DNA of 64,000 nt from Candidatus Binatia bacterium. Its GTDB lineage: Bacteria; Desulfobacterota; Binatia; HRBIN30. Below are positions 8,006 through 17,957 of the stretch, in pieces. The notes under the pieces were generated by a model. It was given only the letters and a program-made list of their open reading frames with translations, had not been told where the DNA came from and searched no databases. How positions within the stretch are numbered: the stretch's first letter is position 1; every line of letters begins with the position of its first letter. The stretch is taken from the NCBI GenBank assembly GCA_026415395.1, contig JAOAHD010000007.1, positions 496,001 through 560,000 on the forward strand. The letters run 5' to 3'. The position numbers and the translations under genes are program-made.

Positions 8006-9550
8006 TTAGTACCTCGCTTCGATTGTGATCGATCCAATGTGCCGCTCGTACTCGAACAATTTTTCCTCGCGCAAACCGATGAGCTGCGTAGAGTTCGTGA
8101 AGTTCAGTTGGCCGAAGTAAGCGGCAGTGACACTAATATGACCGGTGAGGGCCCGGCGAGCAAGCAAAATTATGCGGTGCTCTTGGTCTTTCCGGTTGTT
8201 GCTCGGCTCGCGCTCGTACACCTTGTGGCGAAAGGCGTAGTCGAATTGGGTTTCGACAGACCACGGCAAAGCCCAGGCCAAGCCAGCGCCAATCTGGTTT
8301 GCCGTATACGCGAAGGCGCGTGAGGCGCGACCAGGAGCGGTGTCCTCCACTTCGAAGAAATAAGAAACGGTCAGGTACCGCTGCCGGTTGCTTTGTAGGA
8401 AGAAGACTTGTGCGGCACCGGGGACGTAATTGATCGAGTCACGAATGTGGAACTCTGGTTTTAAGAAGTCTCGCCGGCGCAGTTGGAAGGAAAGCTCGGT
8501 CCAACCGAGATTCCCTTCGTCGATCCGTGCAAAGGGCAGGAGACTACCTTCGCGTAAGAAGTCGTCGGTGTCGAGCAAGTAATAGTCGTACCGGCCGAGG
8601 GCACCCCACTCTCCCCATTTGCGGCGGTCCGTATAGGCCACTTGCGCGCGGTGGTCTTGGAGGTCGAACGGCCGCAGTTCAAAGTGCAGGCTTTGGTAAA
8701 ATTCATAGCCTGCGGCCAACTGTGCGGTGGGCGTCCGCGCGATTTGGTAGGAGCCGCCAAACTGGAAGGTGGCACGCCCGTCGGCCTGACGGGTAACTCC
8801 TACGTCGCTCTTGGCGAAACTTGCGCCGAAATCGCTGGAGGGTGCGAGAATGACGTTGCTGTCGTACTGCAGGCCGAGGCTGCCGAACAACGTCCACCGC
8901 TCCCGCTCGATCTCGGCGATGCGCGCGAGGAACTGCTGCGATTGCTCGGCGACCGGAGTGCCAGGTTTGAGTTCGCGGACCCGCTCGAACTCTCGTTTCG
9001 CCCGCTGCCAAAATCCCTGCTGGTAATCCAGTACCCCGAGGTGATAGCGGGCAACGGCTTCGAGTTCGGGATCCTTCTCCAGTGCAGCCCAGAAGTAAGA
9101 GCGGGCCTCGTGAGCGCGATCGAGGCGGAAGAGGGCGATGCCAAGGTACAACAGCGCTTGAGCTTCGAGCTCCGCAGCGTTGCGCGCGTACTCGAGCGGT
9201 TGGATGGCCTTGCTGAACTCTCCGGCTTCTGCCAACGCGATCCCTAGGTCCAGTGCGGCATCGAAGAGCTTCGGATTCAACTCCCACGCTTTGCGCAGGG
9301 CCTGGATCGCCGCCGCACGGTCACCGGTGCGACTCAGCGCCACGCCTCGGTAGTACCACGCGAGGGCATCGAGCGGATCGGCTTCCACGGCATCGCCGAA
9401 CGACTTGAGTGCTTCTTGCAATTGGCCTGCGTGAAATTCCACCAAGCCCTTATTGTACAGGCGTTTGGAGCGTTCGCTTCCGCCGCTCGGAGAAACCAGG
9501 GCAGCAATCGCTGCCAACACCACCGCCACCCAACCAGACAGTTTCTTCAC
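8006..9550 (-). CDS. TPR plus outer-membrane beta-barrel protein (Slam-like architecture)
   Basis: A 514-residue exported protein. After a signal peptide (residues 1-24) come about five tetratricopeptide repeats (29-215), for example a repeat ending in [20 protein letters not shown]. The rest (about 225-514) alternates aromatic and polar residues with short turns, and the chain ends in EARY, an aromatic C-terminus typical of beta-barrels inserted by BamA. N-terminal TPRs joined to a C-terminal barrel is the layout of Slam/DUF560 proteins, which move lipoproteins to the cell surface. I infer only architectural likeness, not homology. The start is GTG 9550, overlapping the TGA of the upstream lipoprotein gene by 4 bases (GTGA). 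Confidence 0.75.
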   Translation of the reverse strand: MKKLSGWVAVVLAAIAALVSPSGGSERSKRLYNKGLVEFHAGQLQEALKSFGDAVEADPLDALAWYYRGVALSRTGDRAAAIQALRKAWELNPKLFDAALDLGIALAEAGEFSKAIQPLEYARNAAELEAQALLYLGIALFRLDRAHEARSYFWAALEKDPELEAVARYHLGVLDYQQGFWQRAKREFERVRELKPGTPVAEQSQQFLARIAEIERERWTLFGSLGLQYDSNVILAPSSDFGASFAKSDVGVTRQADGRATFQFGGSYQIARTPTAQLAAGYEFYQSLHFELRPFDLQDHRAQVAYTDRRKWGEWGALGRYDYYLLDTDDFLREGSLLPFARIDEGNLGWTELSFQLRRRDFLKPEFHIRDSINYVPGAAQVFFLQSNRQRYLTVSYFFEVEDTAPGRASRAFAYTANQIGAGLAWALPWSVETQFDYAFRHKVYEREPSNNRKDQEHRIILLARRALTGHISVTAAYFGQLNFTNSTQLIGLREEKLFEYERHIGSITIEARY

Positions 9551-11748
9551 CGTCGTACTCCAATGGCGATGTCGACCGGTGTAACGCCGACGCCGAAGAT
9601 CGCCGTCGCTAACAAGTCACGAGGGACATCGATCACGCTCACGCTATTGGTGAACGAGTTTGTGACATAAACGAACGTGCCGTCTGGACGGATTGCTAAC
9701 GAAGTCGGTTCTGAGCCGACCGGAATGCGTGCCCGTAAGGTCAACGTGGCCGTATCCACCACAGCGACTTCGTTTGAGCCACGACTGACCACGTAGGCGA
9801 CCGTTCCATCCGGTGTTACGGCGACCGATTGCGGTGAACGCCCCACGGATACACGACCGACCGTCTCCGGCGTGGCGAGTTCGACCACGGTCAGTGAATT
9901 GTCTCCGCCGTTGGCAATGTAAAGGCGTGCATCGTCAGGCGACACGGCAACATCTTGCGGCCGCGACCCAGCCGGGACGAATCCGAGCGTTGAGCCCGCT
10001 GGAACGGCGATGATGCGCACACGATTGTCGAATTGTTCGGCGACAAAGGCGCGCGCCGATCTTTGATCGAATGCCACGCTAGTCGGCATGAACCCCACGG
10101 GCGCCTCGGCCACGACCCGCAGGGTCGATCGCTCGATAATGCTGAGCGACCCACTCAGTTGGTTTACCACGGCAATCCAGCGGTCGTCCGGCGAAACCTG
10201 GAGAGCGTTGGGACGCGAACCTACCGCAACCGTGGCTGCAAGGCGGCCCGAATCGAGATCGATCGCCGAGATCTGATTGGCGAACTGATTTGCAACGTAG
10301 GCCCAGCGAGCATCGGCACTGAGGGCGATGGCTGTCGGGTAGTCGCCGGCGGGGATGCTGCCGATCAGCCGATTGGTTGCCGTATCGATCACCGCCAGCG
10401 ACGCATCGTTCAAGTTCGCGACATAAGCCAGCGTTCGCGGCTCTGGGGTAGGAGATGGGGTCGGTGTCGAGCTTGCAGTCGCGGTTGCAGTCAGCGTTGG
10501 CGTTGCCGTCGGGGTAGACGTGGGGCTCGGAGTGGCTGTGGACGTGGGAGTCTCCGTCGGTGTGGCGGTAGGAGTGAGGGTGGAGGTCGGGGTTGCCGTA
10601 GGAGTTGATGTGGGTGTGTTCGTCCAAGTGGTGGTCGCGGTTTGTGTCGGCGTTTGTGTGGGGGTCTCTGTTGGCGTCGTTGTGGGTGTGTTCGTGGGTG
10701 TAAACGTGGGGGTGCTGGTTGGGGTGAAAGTGGGAGTCGACGAGGACGTCGCTGTTCGGGTTGGCGTTGAAGTAGCGGTGTACGTGGGGCTGGCCGTTGG
10801 AGTAACGGTGGGCGTGGGAGTCGTAGTCGCTGTTGGGCTAGAGGTCGGCGTTGGCGTGCCGGGGGTCACTTGGAAGGAATACGTAAAGTCGACTGTTCGA
10901 GGGTTTGCCCCGGTTGTGCTCGCATTCACGCGCAGGCTGCCCGCGCCCCCCGTGCTGGTGTGCCAGACGCCAGTGCCCCAGTAACCGCGCACGCCCAAAT
11001 TGGGCTGAGTGCTGCACGGAGAAGCCGAGGTATCGTCGCAGGCCTCCCACGACATCGGCAGAACGTTGGAGGCACCACCCGCAGATGCAACGACGCGGAG
11101 GCTTGCGAGGGCGATCTCGTTGGCGGCATCAGCCACGAGCACTTCTACCTGGACGGGTGCAACCGCAGTGCTCCCGGGGCGCGGGGAGAACGGAAGCACG
11201 AATGGTTGGGCGAGCATCGAAATCACCCCCGAGCCGCTGCGGCTACCGGCAAGGATGTGCACCTTAGTCGGGCGACTTTCGTAGGTCGGAGCTGCCGGCC
11301 GATCGTTCGCGCATGCTGTTCCGATGCCCGGCGGATCGGTGCCGCAGATGTTCGGGGAGGCGAGCCCAGGTGGTGCAGGTGCAAATTGCTCCGCAAACGT
11401 GGCCAACTGCACGGTTGCCTCGCCTTCGGCCAGCGCATCGAGCACGAGTATCCTCGACCCAGTGACAGGGTCGGCGGGAACGTCGCCCGGCTGCACTGCC
11501 AGACAACAGTTGCGATTTGCTGCGTCTGTCACCACCACGCGCACGGTGACCGCCGCCTTCGGTAGGCGAGAAGCAAAGCTGCCATCCGCCTGTTCCCACT
11601 GCGCTTGCACAGCAAGGCGTCCTACGTTGGGCGACGGCTGGCCGTTCCCTCCTCCGGAGCAGCTTGCGGCCGCAAGTGCGACGGCAAGCACGCCGGCGCG
11701 CATGAGCCACCCGATTGGCCCCGTTTCGATCTTCGACCTCCCACCCAT
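9547..11748 (-). CDS. Lipoprotein with Thr-Pro linker and YVTN-type seven-bladed beta-propeller
   Basis: First gene of the coupled trio. The 733-residue product begins with a lipoprotein signal peptide ending in LAAASC (Cys30). It has an N-terminal beta-rich region (30-295) of Ig/Big-like character, a 140-residue Thr/Pro/Ser linker (about 295-437), and a C-terminal propeller of seven roughly 42-residue blades (437-733) with repeated YVAN, VSPD and VAVVDTAT elements, typical of surface-layer YVTN proteins. The frame is open to 12180, but only Met 11748 (or 11703) gives a proper signal peptide. The stop overlaps the next start by 4 bases. Likely an envelope-anchored, perhaps surface-exposed, binding protein of unknown ligand. 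Confidence 0.82.
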   Translation of the reverse strand: MGGRSKIETGPIGWLMRAGVLAVALAAASCSGGGNGQPSPNVGRLAVQAQWEQADGSFASRLPKAAVTVRVVVTDAANRNCCLAVQPGDVPADPVTGSRILVLDALAEGEATVQLATFAEQFAPAPPGLASPNICGTDPPGIGTACANDRPAAPTYESRPTKVHILAGSRSGSGVISMLAQPFVLPFSPRPGSTAVAPVQVEVLVADAANEIALASLRVVASAGGASNVLPMSWEACDDTSASPCSTQPNLGVRGYWGTGVWHTSTGGAGSLRVNASTTGANPRTVDFTYSFQVTPGTPTPTSSPTATTTPTPTVTPTASPTYTATSTPTRTATSSSTPTFTPTSTPTFTPTNTPTTTPTETPTQTPTQTATTTWTNTPTSTPTATPTSTLTPTATPTETPTSTATPSPTSTPTATPTLTATATASSTPTPSPTPEPRTLAYVANLNDASLAVIDTATNRLIGSIPAGDYPTAIALSADARWAYVANQFANQISAIDLDSGRLAATVAVGSRPNALQVSPDDRWIAVVNQLSGSLSIIERSTLRVVAEAPVGFMPTSVAFDQRSARAFVAEQFDNRVRIIAVPAGSTLGFVPAGSRPQDVAVSPDDARLYIANGGDNSLTVVELATPETVGRVSVGRSPQSVAVTPDGTVAYVVSRGSNEVAVVDTATLTLRARIPVGSEPTSLAIRPDGTFVYVTNSFTNSVSVIDVPRDLLATAIFGVGVTPVDIAIGVRR
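10440..10860 (-). repeat. Low-complexity Thr-Pro coding repeat
   Basis: About 420 bases encode degenerate PT, TPT, TPTxTPT units in the lipoprotein above. On the plus strand the tract is almost purely G/T with few A or C (units like GTnGGnGTnGG), a very strong strand asymmetry. Such linkers are extended, probably O-glycosylatable spacers that hold a domain away from the membrane. Confidence 0.85.
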
Positions 11749-12355
11749 GGACAAGCCCTTGAACCCCGGCTCCCAAACCTCGTGCTCGGCTTTAGAACGG
11801 CCTGGCGTGCAAGTAAAGCAGATTTTCGCCACCAGCATGAAAAGTCCCTCCGCGGGCTCGGCCCCGTCGCAACCACCGCGAGTGGCCGCCTGTGGGTAAT
11901 CTTGTCGTCCTCTCGAACGGTTCTCGCGATTCACGCAGGTTGGCCAATTGGGTTCGCAGACTTGCGGCGGAAAATTTCTCTTGGGGCAGCTCGCCGAGCC
12001 CGCGCGGAGATCGCGTGCCCGCCGGTTGGAAGAACGAGCATACTCACCGCTCCAAGCAGGTGGTGCCGGGTATAATCGCGCCGGCGGGTGAGCCGGGGGG
12101 AAGGTCGGCCGTGAAGCGAGCGTTGCCGCTCGCTGGGGAGACAGGAGACCGCTCGGCGAGCGAAGCACCTGCAGTTCCATGCTCCGCGAATCTAAAAGCT
12201 AGTTGCGAGTCGGGCCTTGGCGTGTTGTGCACCGCGCCATCACAGGAGAGCTCCGGCTATTTTTCATCACCAATACTTTTTCTGCTTTTAGAGGAATTCC
12301 AACTGGGACTTGTTGCACGAACGATGGTGTTCTGACTAAAAGGCGCGCTTGCCGC
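11749..12355. other. Divergent control region between lipoprotein operon and respiratory operon
   Basis: This 600-base gap must hold the promoters of the leftward lipoprotein operon and the rightward actA operon. Open frames cross it (the lipoprotein frame stays open to 12180) without protein-like content. An AT-rich patch at about 12255-12300, unusual for this window, is the best place for the actA promoter. No box could be fixed by eye. Confidence 0.4.
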
Positions 12356-13015
12356 ATGTCACAGATCTTCCATCGAAGTGCAAACGCGCTGGCGCGCGCA
12401 ACAATATTTGGTGCTGTGTTTGTGATCGGACTGCTCGGTTACGCGGGCATGCTGCTCAATCGCTCCGGGTATGTCACCGGCGCGCACGTAGCCATCGAGC
12501 AGCCGGTGCCGTTTAGCCACAAGCACCACGCGAACGAGCTCGGGATTGATTGCCGGTATTGCCACACCACGGTCGAGGTTTCTGCTTCGGCCGGCATTCC
12601 GCCGACGAAAACTTGCATGAATTGTCACGCCCAAATTTGGGCAGACAGTCCCACTTTGGAACCCGTGCGGGCGAGTTTTCGCACCGACCAGTCGATTCCA
12701 TGGATCAAGGTGCACGACTTACCGGATTTTGTGTACTTCGACCACAGTATCCACGTGGCTAAGGGAATTGGCTGCGCGAGCTGTCACGGTCGGATCGACC
12801 AGATGAATCTCACTTGGCAGGAAAACTCCTTACAAATGGAGTGGTGCCTCAATTGCCACCGGCACCCTGAGCAATTCATTCGGCCCAAGGAAGAAGTCTT
12901 CAACATGGCGTACAAGGTGCCGGCGCGCACTCAGGAGGAGTTGGGGGTTCGTCTGGTATCGCAATACCAGGTCCACAAAGAGCAGCTCACGAATTGTTCC
13001 ATCTGCCACCGGTGA
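12356..13015 (+). CDS. actA: Alternative complex III pentaheme cytochrome subunit ActA
   Basis: Pentaheme c-type cytochrome of alternative complex III, the quinol:electron-acceptor oxidoreductase that replaces cytochrome bc1. The 219-residue product has one N-terminal membrane anchor (about 17-34) and exactly five CxxCH sites at residues 66-70, 87-91, 140-144, 164-168 and 214-218, the number known for ActA. The remaining chain faces the periplasm and passes electrons towards the monoheme subunit or the oxidase. ATG 12356 is the only start that places the anchor at the N-terminus; the SD is weak. It is the first gene of a 12-gene respiratory operon, six bases before actB. Confidence 0.93.
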   Translation: MSQIFHRSANALARATIFGAVFVIGLLGYAGMLLNRSGYVTGAHVAIEQPVPFSHKHHANELGIDCRYCHTTVEVSASAGIPPTKTCMNCHAQIWADSPTLEPVRASFRTDQSIPWIKVHDLPDFVYFDHSIHVAKGIGCASCHGRIDQMNLTWQENSLQMEWCLNCHRHPEQFIRPKEEVFNMAYKVPARTQEELGVRLVSQYQVHKEQLTNCSICHR

Positions 13016-13021
13016 TTGAGA

Positions 13022-16000
13022 ATGAAGGACGAGAGCCAAGACCATTCCGCGCTTGCATCCGGGGAATTTCCACCTGAAGCACCCGCCTACGATTGGGAAG
13101 CACTGCGCGCCAAGCTCGCTGCGGCTACCGGCCGGCGATACTGGCGCAGTTTGGAAGAGCTTGCTGACAGCGAGGGCTTTCGGGCGTTTTTGGAAGCCGA
13201 GTTTCCACGGCAGGCGTCGGTGCTTGATGCTTTAGGGCGGCGACAGTTCCTGCAGCTGATGGGTGCTTCGCTCGGCCTCGCAGGCCTGAGTGCGTGCACG
13301 AAACAACCGGTCGAGAAAATCTATCCTTATGTAAAAGCGCCGGAAGAGGTCGTGCCGGGGCAGCCGTTATACTTTGCCACCGCGCTCCCGCTCAGTGGTT
13401 TTGGCCGCGGTGTTTTAGTGGAAAGCCACATGGGCCGCCCGACAAAGATTGAGGGTAACCCGGACCACCCTGCGAGCCTCGGTGCGACAGACATCTTTGC
13501 GCAAGCCGATATCCTCACCTTGTACGACCCCGATCGTTCGCAAGCAGTGCGGTTTGGCGGCGTGATTCGTCCGTGGCAGGCGTTCGTGGACGCTGCGCAA
13601 CGCGAGTTCGAGCGCCTCAATGGGAAACGCGGCGCGGGCTTTCGGATTTTGACGGAAACGGTGACGTCGCCGTCGCTCCTCGCGGAAATTCACCGGTTGC
13701 TTGCTGCCTGGCCCGAGGCGCGCTGGCATCATTTCGAACCAGTGAACCGCGACCACGCTCATGCCGGCGCCAAAGCGGCGTTTGGGGAGGTGGTCGACGC
13801 AGTTTACAACGTAGAAGCGGCCGATGTGGTGCTTTGTGTGGAGGCCGACCTGCTCGGGCCGCACCCAGGTGGCGTGAGGTACGCGCGGGAATTCGCCCGG
13901 CGGCGCAAGGTGGATGACGGCAACGACCGCCAGATGAACCGGCTGTACGTTGTGGAGTCGGCACCTAGCATCACAGGTTCGGTGGCCGACCATCGCTTGG
14001 CTTTGCGGCCGAGCGAGTGCGAAGCGTTTTTGCGTGCCCTCGCGGGGGCCTTGGGTTTGCCGGTGCAAACGCCGGCGAGCATGGAGCCGCGCCGTGCGTT
14101 CATTGTCGCATTAGCGAAGGACCTCGCGCGCAGCCGCGGAAAAAGCTTGGTGGTGGTGGGCGAAGCGCTTGGGCCCACGGCGCACGCGCTGGCGTACGCA
14201 ATCAATGAGTCGCTCGGGAACATCGGCGAGACGGTATCGTTCGTCGAGCCCATCGCGCCGCACCCAGAGCTGCAGCTCGAGTCACTCCAATCGCTGGTGG
14301 CCGATATGGATGCTGGCAAGGTGGAGGTGCTCGTCATCCTCGGCGGTAATCCTGTGTACACGGCACCGGCAGACCTGAAGTTCGGGGAACGGCTGCAAAA
14401 GGTGGGACTGCGGATCCGCCTCGGGTTGTACGAGGACGAAACTTCACTGTTTTGTCACTGGCACATTCCGGAAGCGCATGTATTGGAGTCGTGGGGCGAC
14501 ATTCGAGCGCACGATGGCACGGTGACGCTGATTCAGCCGCTCATCGCGCCTCTGTATGACGGCAAGACGGCGTTCGAAGTGCTCGCGGCGTTCAGCAGTA
14601 AGCCCAGCCGCAAACCGTACGATGCGGTTCGCGAATATTGGAAAGGCGTGTGGAGCGGTGCGGATTTCGAAGCCCAGTGGCGGCGTGCCTTGCACGATGG
14701 TGTGGTGCCGGGCAGCGGGGCGGCAGTGCGCCCGGTGACGTTGCGGAGCGATTTCTTCCAAAACTTGCGCCCACCTGTGGCTGCGCCGGCGGGGCTGGAG
14801 ATTGTGCTGCGTCCGGATCCGACAGTTTACGACGGCCGCTACGCGAACAACGGCTGGTTGCAAGAGCTGCCCAAGCCGCTCACCAAGCTCACGTGGGACA
14901 ATGTGGCGTACGTGGCTCCGGCAACGGCCGCGCGCCTCGGGTTGAAGAACGGCGATGTCGTCGAGGTGGTGGCGGAAGACCGCCGCGTGGACGCTCCGGT
15001 TTGGATTCAGCCGGGTCAGGCCCACGACACCGTGTTGCTCCACTGGGGCTATGGGCGCCCGCGAGCCGGTCGTGTAGGCGGCGGAATTGGCGTCGATGCC
15101 TTTAGACTTTGTTCCTCGCGTGCCCCCTGGGGCATGGCTGGCGGAGAGATACGGAAGACGGGGCGGCGTTACCGCTTGGCCTGCACGCAGGATCACTTTA
15201 GCCTCGAAGGGCGAGATATCCTGCGCAAAGGCACCCTAGAAGAGTACCGGCACGATCCGTCGCTCGCGCCTCATGGCCACGGAGGCCACAAAGGAGAACT
15301 CCCCTCGATGTATCCGGGCTTCCCGTACACTGGGTACGCGTGGGCCATGTCCATCGACTTAAATGCGTGCATTGGTTGCGGCGCGTGCACGATTGCTTGC
15401 GTGGCCGAGAACAACATCGCGGTGGTTGGCAAGGATCAGGTGGCGCGCGGGCGCGAAATGCATTGGATCCGGGTGGATCGGTACTACGAGGGCGATCTGG
15501 ATGCTCCGGAGTTTGTCCACCAGCCAATTCCGTGTCAGCAGTGCGAAAATGCCCCCTGCGAGTTGGTCTGCCCCGTGAACGCGACGGTGCACAGTGCCGA
15601 GGGCCTGAACGACATGGTGTACAACCGCTGCGTGGGCACCAAGTACTGCGCGAACAACTGCCCGTACAAGGTTCGGCGATTCAATTTCTACCTGTACCAA
15701 GATTGGTATACCGAGAGCTTGAAGCTGTTGCGCAACCCGGATGTGACTGTACGCAGCCGCGGCGTGATGGAAAAGTGCACGTACTGTGTACAGCGCATCA
15801 ATGCGGCGCGAATCCAAGCCAAACGCGAGGGACGCAGCATTCGCGACGGGGAAATCCTCACAGCGTGCCAACAAGTTTGTCCCACTGAGGCAATTGTATT
15901 CGGCGATATGAACGATGCGGAAAGCCGCGTGGCAAAGTTGCGTCAATTGCCGCGCACGTACCAGTTGCTCGAAGAACTGAACACGCGCCCGCGCACAACA

Positions 16001-16060
16001 TACTTGGCGGCGGTTCGCAACCCAAACCCAGAACTCAGCTCAGGAAAGGGTCACGCATGA
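13022..16060 (+). CDS. actB: Alternative complex III subunit ActB (molybdopterin-like plus 4Fe-4S fusion)
   Basis: ActB is the large peripheral subunit of alternative complex III. The 1012-residue chain starts with a cytoplasmic-type segment, then a Tat-like signal (RRQFLQLMGASLGLAG, residues 73-88) followed by a Cys. The middle is a complex-iron-sulfur-molybdoenzyme fold that in this family lacks the cofactor. The C-terminal ferredoxin-like domain (about 780-970) holds CIGCGACTIAC, CQQCENAPCELVC, CVGTKYCANNC and CTYC-plus-CQQVC motifs for up to four iron-sulfur clusters. ATG 13022 is chosen over TTG 13016, which abuts the actA stop. The stop overlaps actC by 4 bases. Confidence 0.94.
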   Translation: MKDESQDHSALASGEFPPEAPAYDWEALRAKLAAATGRRYWRSLEELADSEGFRAFLEAEFPRQASVLDALGRRQFLQLMGASLGLAGLSACTKQPVEKIYPYVKAPEEVVPGQPLYFATALPLSGFGRGVLVESHMGRPTKIEGNPDHPASLGATDIFAQADILTLYDPDRSQAVRFGGVIRPWQAFVDAAQREFERLNGKRGAGFRILTETVTSPSLLAEIHRLLAAWPEARWHHFEPVNRDHAHAGAKAAFGEVVDAVYNVEAADVVLCVEADLLGPHPGGVRYAREFARRRKVDDGNDRQMNRLYVVESAPSITGSVADHRLALRPSECEAFLRALAGALGLPVQTPASMEPRRAFIVALAKDLARSRGKSLVVVGEALGPTAHALAYAINESLGNIGETVSFVEPIAPHPELQLESLQSLVADMDAGKVEVLVILGGNPVYTAPADLKFGERLQKVGLRIRLGLYEDETSLFCHWHIPEAHVLESWGDIRAHDGTVTLIQPLIAPLYDGKTAFEVLAAFSSKPSRKPYDAVREYWKGVWSGADFEAQWRRALHDGVVPGSGAAVRPVTLRSDFFQNLRPPVAAPAGLEIVLRPDPTVYDGRYANNGWLQELPKPLTKLTWDNVAYVAPATAARLGLKNGDVVEVVAEDRRVDAPVWIQPGQAHDTVLLHWGYGRPRAGRVGGGIGVDAFRLCSSRAPWGMAGGEIRKTGRRYRLACTQDHFSLEGRDILRKGTLEEYRHDPSLAPHGHGGHKGELPSMYPGFPYTGYAWAMSIDLNACIGCGACTIACVAENNIAVVGKDQVARGREMHWIRVDRYYEGDLDAPEFVHQPIPCQQCENAPCELVCPVNATVHSAEGLNDMVYNRCVGTKYCANNCPYKVRRFNFYLYQDWYTESLKLLRNPDVTVRSRGVMEKCTYCVQRINAARIQAKREGRSIRDGEILTACQQVCPTEAIVFGDMNDAESRVAKLRQLPRTYQLLEELNTRPRTTYLAAVRNPNPELSSGKGHA

Positions 16061-17421
16061 GCGCCCCAGCACGCGATCTCGGGCCGATCATTGGCCCAGG
16101 CCATACGTTCGAAACCGTTACAGATAAAATTGCGGCCGTCGTGCTCTCCGAGACCCGGCGCGGCTGGATGCTCGGGTTCGGTGTGTCGTTCGTGTTGTTG
16201 ACGATTTTTTTGCAGTGCGTGGCCGTGTTGTTGGTCCGCGGTATCGGCATCTGGGGTATCAACATCCCAGTCGGTTGGGGTTTCGACATTATAAACTTTG
16301 TTTGGTGGATCGGGATTGGACACGCCGGGACCTTGATCTCGGCCATTTTGCTCCTGTTCCGGCAAACCTGGCGGACCTCCATTAACCGATTCGCGGAAGC
16401 CATGACGTTGTTTGCTGTCGCCTGCGCCGGATTGTACCCAATCCTGCACTTGGGGCGCCCGTGGTTGTTTTACTGGCTATTGCCGTACCCTAACGCCATG
16501 GGGATGTGGCCCAACTTCCGCAGCCCGTTGATGTGGGACGTGTTTGCGGTGTCGACCTACGCCACCGTTTCGGCGCTGTTTTGGTTCGTGGGGCTGATCC
16601 CCGACTTGGCCACACTTCGCGATCGCTCCACGAGCAAGGTTGGGCGGGTGATCTACGGAATCCTGGCGATGGGCTGGCGCGGCTCGGCGCGGCACTGGAA
16701 CCGGTATGAAACGGCGTACCTCCTGTTGGCGGGTCTTTCGACGCCTCTGGTGGTTTCCGTGCACAGCGTGGTGTCGTTTGACTTTGCGGTCGGCATTATT
16801 CCGGGTTGGCACGCGACCATTTTTCCTCCGTATTTCGTGGCGGGAGCGATTTACGCCGGGTTTGCCATGGTGCTGACGCTGACGATTCCGCTGCGCCGTT
16901 ACTATGGACTCGAGGATTTCATCACCATGCGCCACATCAACTACATGGCGCGGGTGATGCTCGCCACCGGCTTGGTGGTCGCATACGGGTACTTCATGGA
17001 AATTTTCATGGCCTGGTATAGCGGTAACCCTTTCGAGGAGTTCATGGTGAAGAACCGACTCACCGGGCCTTATCAGACTTTGTATTTCGCGCTCATCCTC
17101 ACCAACGTGGTTATTCCGCAGTTGCTCTGGTTCCAACGCGTGCGGACGAACATTCCGCTGCTCTTTATGGTGGCGATGTCGATCAACATCGGGATGTGGC
17201 TCGAGCGATACGTCATCATCGTGGTGAGCTTGCACCGCGACTTCCTGCCTTCCTCGTGGGGCATGTATGCTGGAACGATTTTCGACTACGGCACATTCAT
17301 CGGGACCATTGGTTTGTTCTTGACTCTGCTGTTCCTGTTCATTCGGCTGTTGCCGATGATCTCCATCTTTGAGATGCGGACGCTTTTGCCTGAAGCCAAG
17401 GTGAAGGAGAAGCACGCATGA
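16057..17421 (+). CDS. actC: Alternative complex III membrane subunit ActC (NrfD-like)
   Basis: Polytopic NrfD/PsrC-family protein of 454 residues with about ten hydrophobic helices, one of two quinol-binding membrane subunits of alternative complex III. Visible family segments include WWIGIGHAGTLISAILLL, LGRPWLFYWLLPYPN and the long run of helices to FLFIRLLPMISIFEMR. It overlaps actB by an ATGA and actD by another ATGA, which indicates stoichiometric, coupled translation. The N-terminal 40 residues are soluble, as in other ActC proteins. Confidence 0.93.
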   Translation: MSAPARDLGPIIGPGHTFETVTDKIAAVVLSETRRGWMLGFGVSFVLLTIFLQCVAVLLVRGIGIWGINIPVGWGFDIINFVWWIGIGHAGTLISAILLLFRQTWRTSINRFAEAMTLFAVACAGLYPILHLGRPWLFYWLLPYPNAMGMWPNFRSPLMWDVFAVSTYATVSALFWFVGLIPDLATLRDRSTSKVGRVIYGILAMGWRGSARHWNRYETAYLLLAGLSTPLVVSVHSVVSFDFAVGIIPGWHATIFPPYFVAGAIYAGFAMVLTLTIPLRRYYGLEDFITMRHINYMARVMLATGLVVAYGYFMEIFMAWYSGNPFEEFMVKNRLTGPYQTLYFALILTNVVIPQLLWFQRVRTNIPLLFMVAMSINIGMWLERYVIIVVSLHRDFLPSSWGMYAGTIFDYGTFIGTIGLFLTLLFLFIRLLPMISIFEMRTLLPEAKVKEKHA

Positions 17422-17957
17422 CGGCGCGTGTCCCGCTGTATGGCTTGATGGTGGAATTTGCCGACGTGAACCACCTGGTTGCGGCCATACGGAAGCTGCG
17501 CCAAATGGGCTACCGGCGCATGGATGCATTCACTCCCTTCCCCGTCGAGGAGGTGTGGGAGGAACTGGGCATTCACCGCAACATGGTGTCGTTCTTGGTG
17601 TTTTGCGGCGGCCTCGCAGGTGCCTTGTTCGGCATCGGCTTGCAGTACTGGACTTCGGTGATTGATTACCCGATCAACGTCGGTGGTCGCCCACTCTTCA
17701 GTGTTCCGGCGTTCGTGCCGGTGACTTTCGAGTGCACAGTGCTGTTTGCCGCCCTCACCGCAGTGCTCGGCATGCTAGCGTTGAACGGCCTTCCAGCCCC
17801 GTACCATCCAGTGTTTAACGTGCCGCGGTTTGCGCTGGCATCGCGTGACCGGTTCTTCCTGTTGGTCGAGAGTACGGACCCGCTGTTCGACCGCGAGGGT
17901 ACGCGACGGGTCTTAGAATCTTTGTCACCTGTTTCTCTTGCCGAGGTGCCGGACTGA
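17418..17957 (+). CDS. actD: Alternative complex III subunit ActD (DUF3341)
   Basis: A 179-residue membrane protein matching the DUF3341 family: an N-terminal soluble ferredoxin-like part that begins YGLMVEFADVNHLVAAIRKL and includes GYRRMDAFTPFPVEE, then two transmembrane helices (about 55-75 and 95-120) separated by a periplasmic loop containing the conserved NVGGRPLFSVPAFVP. ActD packs against ActC and ActF in known structures of the complex. Overlaps actC by 4 bases and touches actE by one base. Confidence 0.92.
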   Translation: MTARVPLYGLMVEFADVNHLVAAIRKLRQMGYRRMDAFTPFPVEEVWEELGIHRNMVSFLVFCGGLAGALFGIGLQYWTSVIDYPINVGGRPLFSVPAFVPVTFECTVLFAALTAVLGMLALNGLPAPYHPVFNVPRFALASRDRFFLLVESTDPLFDREGTRRVLESLSPVSLAEVPD

